Origin: an uncultured Bacilli bacterium
GTDB lineage: Bacteria > Bacillota_I > Bacilli_A > RF39 > UBA660
Reading direction: 5' to 3'
Assembly: GCA_944329255.1 (NCBI GenBank)
Contig: CALVIA010000064.1
Span: 1-5,710 of the forward strand
Length of the DNA: 5,710 bases
This document shows positions 5,681-5,710 of the stretch, one piece after another; position 1 is the first letter of the stretch; each line of letters opens with the position of its first letter. The notes under the pieces are model-generated. The model worked only from the letters and a program-made list of their open reading frames with translations, had not been told where the DNA came from and ran no database searches. A program made the translations under genes and the position numbers.

Positions 5681-5710
5681 TTATCAGATTTATTGCCGTT
5701 TTTTTAGTGA

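Noticed and set aside
5664..5708. Possible C-terminal tail of a - strand gene (14 codons ending at a TAA on the - strand)
   Set aside because: Too short to recognise, and other frames close at once. It remains possible because the window ends here, but it cannot be supported.
1..5710. CRISPR array, transposon, tRNA, rRNA or riboswitch
   Set aside because: No regularly spaced repeats, transposase reading frames, terminal inverted repeats, tRNA-like T-loop sequences or conserved riboswitch cores were seen in the short non-coding stretches.

Overview
This is a very AT-rich window (roughly a quarter G+C by eye) carrying most of the bacterial nucleotide excision repair damage-recognition machinery: complete genes for UvrB (650 aa) and UvrA (940 aa), both on the + strand. 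The source looks like a low-GC Bacillota or Mollicutes-related bacterium. The reasons are the strong AGA/AAA/TTA codon preference, Shine-Dalgarno sites related to AGGAGGTG, and intergenic promoters of the TGnTATAAT type. The genetic code appears standard. TGA ends UvrB and the first small ORF, the single Trp codon in the four genes is TGG, and no TGA lies inside a reading frame. I cannot name a genus from the sequence alone.

Layout: (1) positions 1-36 hold an extended -10 element and ribosome binding site for uvrB; (2) uvrB, 37-1989; (3) a 71-base gap with a second extended -10 promoter; (4) two small genes overlapping by ATGA, 2061-2384 (basic, probably membrane-anchored, unknown) and 2381-2623 (small acidic protein, weakly DUF1292-like); (5) a 12-bp perfect hairpin plus T-run overlapping the stop codon of the second small gene, then one or two extended -10 elements; (6) uvrA, 2705-5527; (7) a 183-base tail with a good intrinsic terminator for uvrA and, at the window's edge, a second set of terminator-like stem-loops whose arms can pair in two alternative ways.

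How the parts work together: UvrA dimers find distorted DNA and load UvrB, which verifies the lesion through its beta-hairpin and helicase-like motor and recruits UvrC (not in this window). In many Bacillota uvrB and uvrA are directly adjacent and co-transcribed. Here they are separated by a two-gene unit with its own promoter and a terminator-like hairpin, yet uvrB and uvrA carry nearly identical promoter-to-start segments (29 of 34 aligned bases plus one gap). That suggests they are still expressed in parallel from matched promoters. No canonical Bacillus-type LexA box is visible.

The window is mainly an ordinary DNA-repair locus. I found no evidence for a new defence system, mobile element, CRISPR array or RNA gene. 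The items most worth a second look are the matched uvrB/uvrA leader, the inserted small-gene pair, and the dyad between that pair and uvrA.
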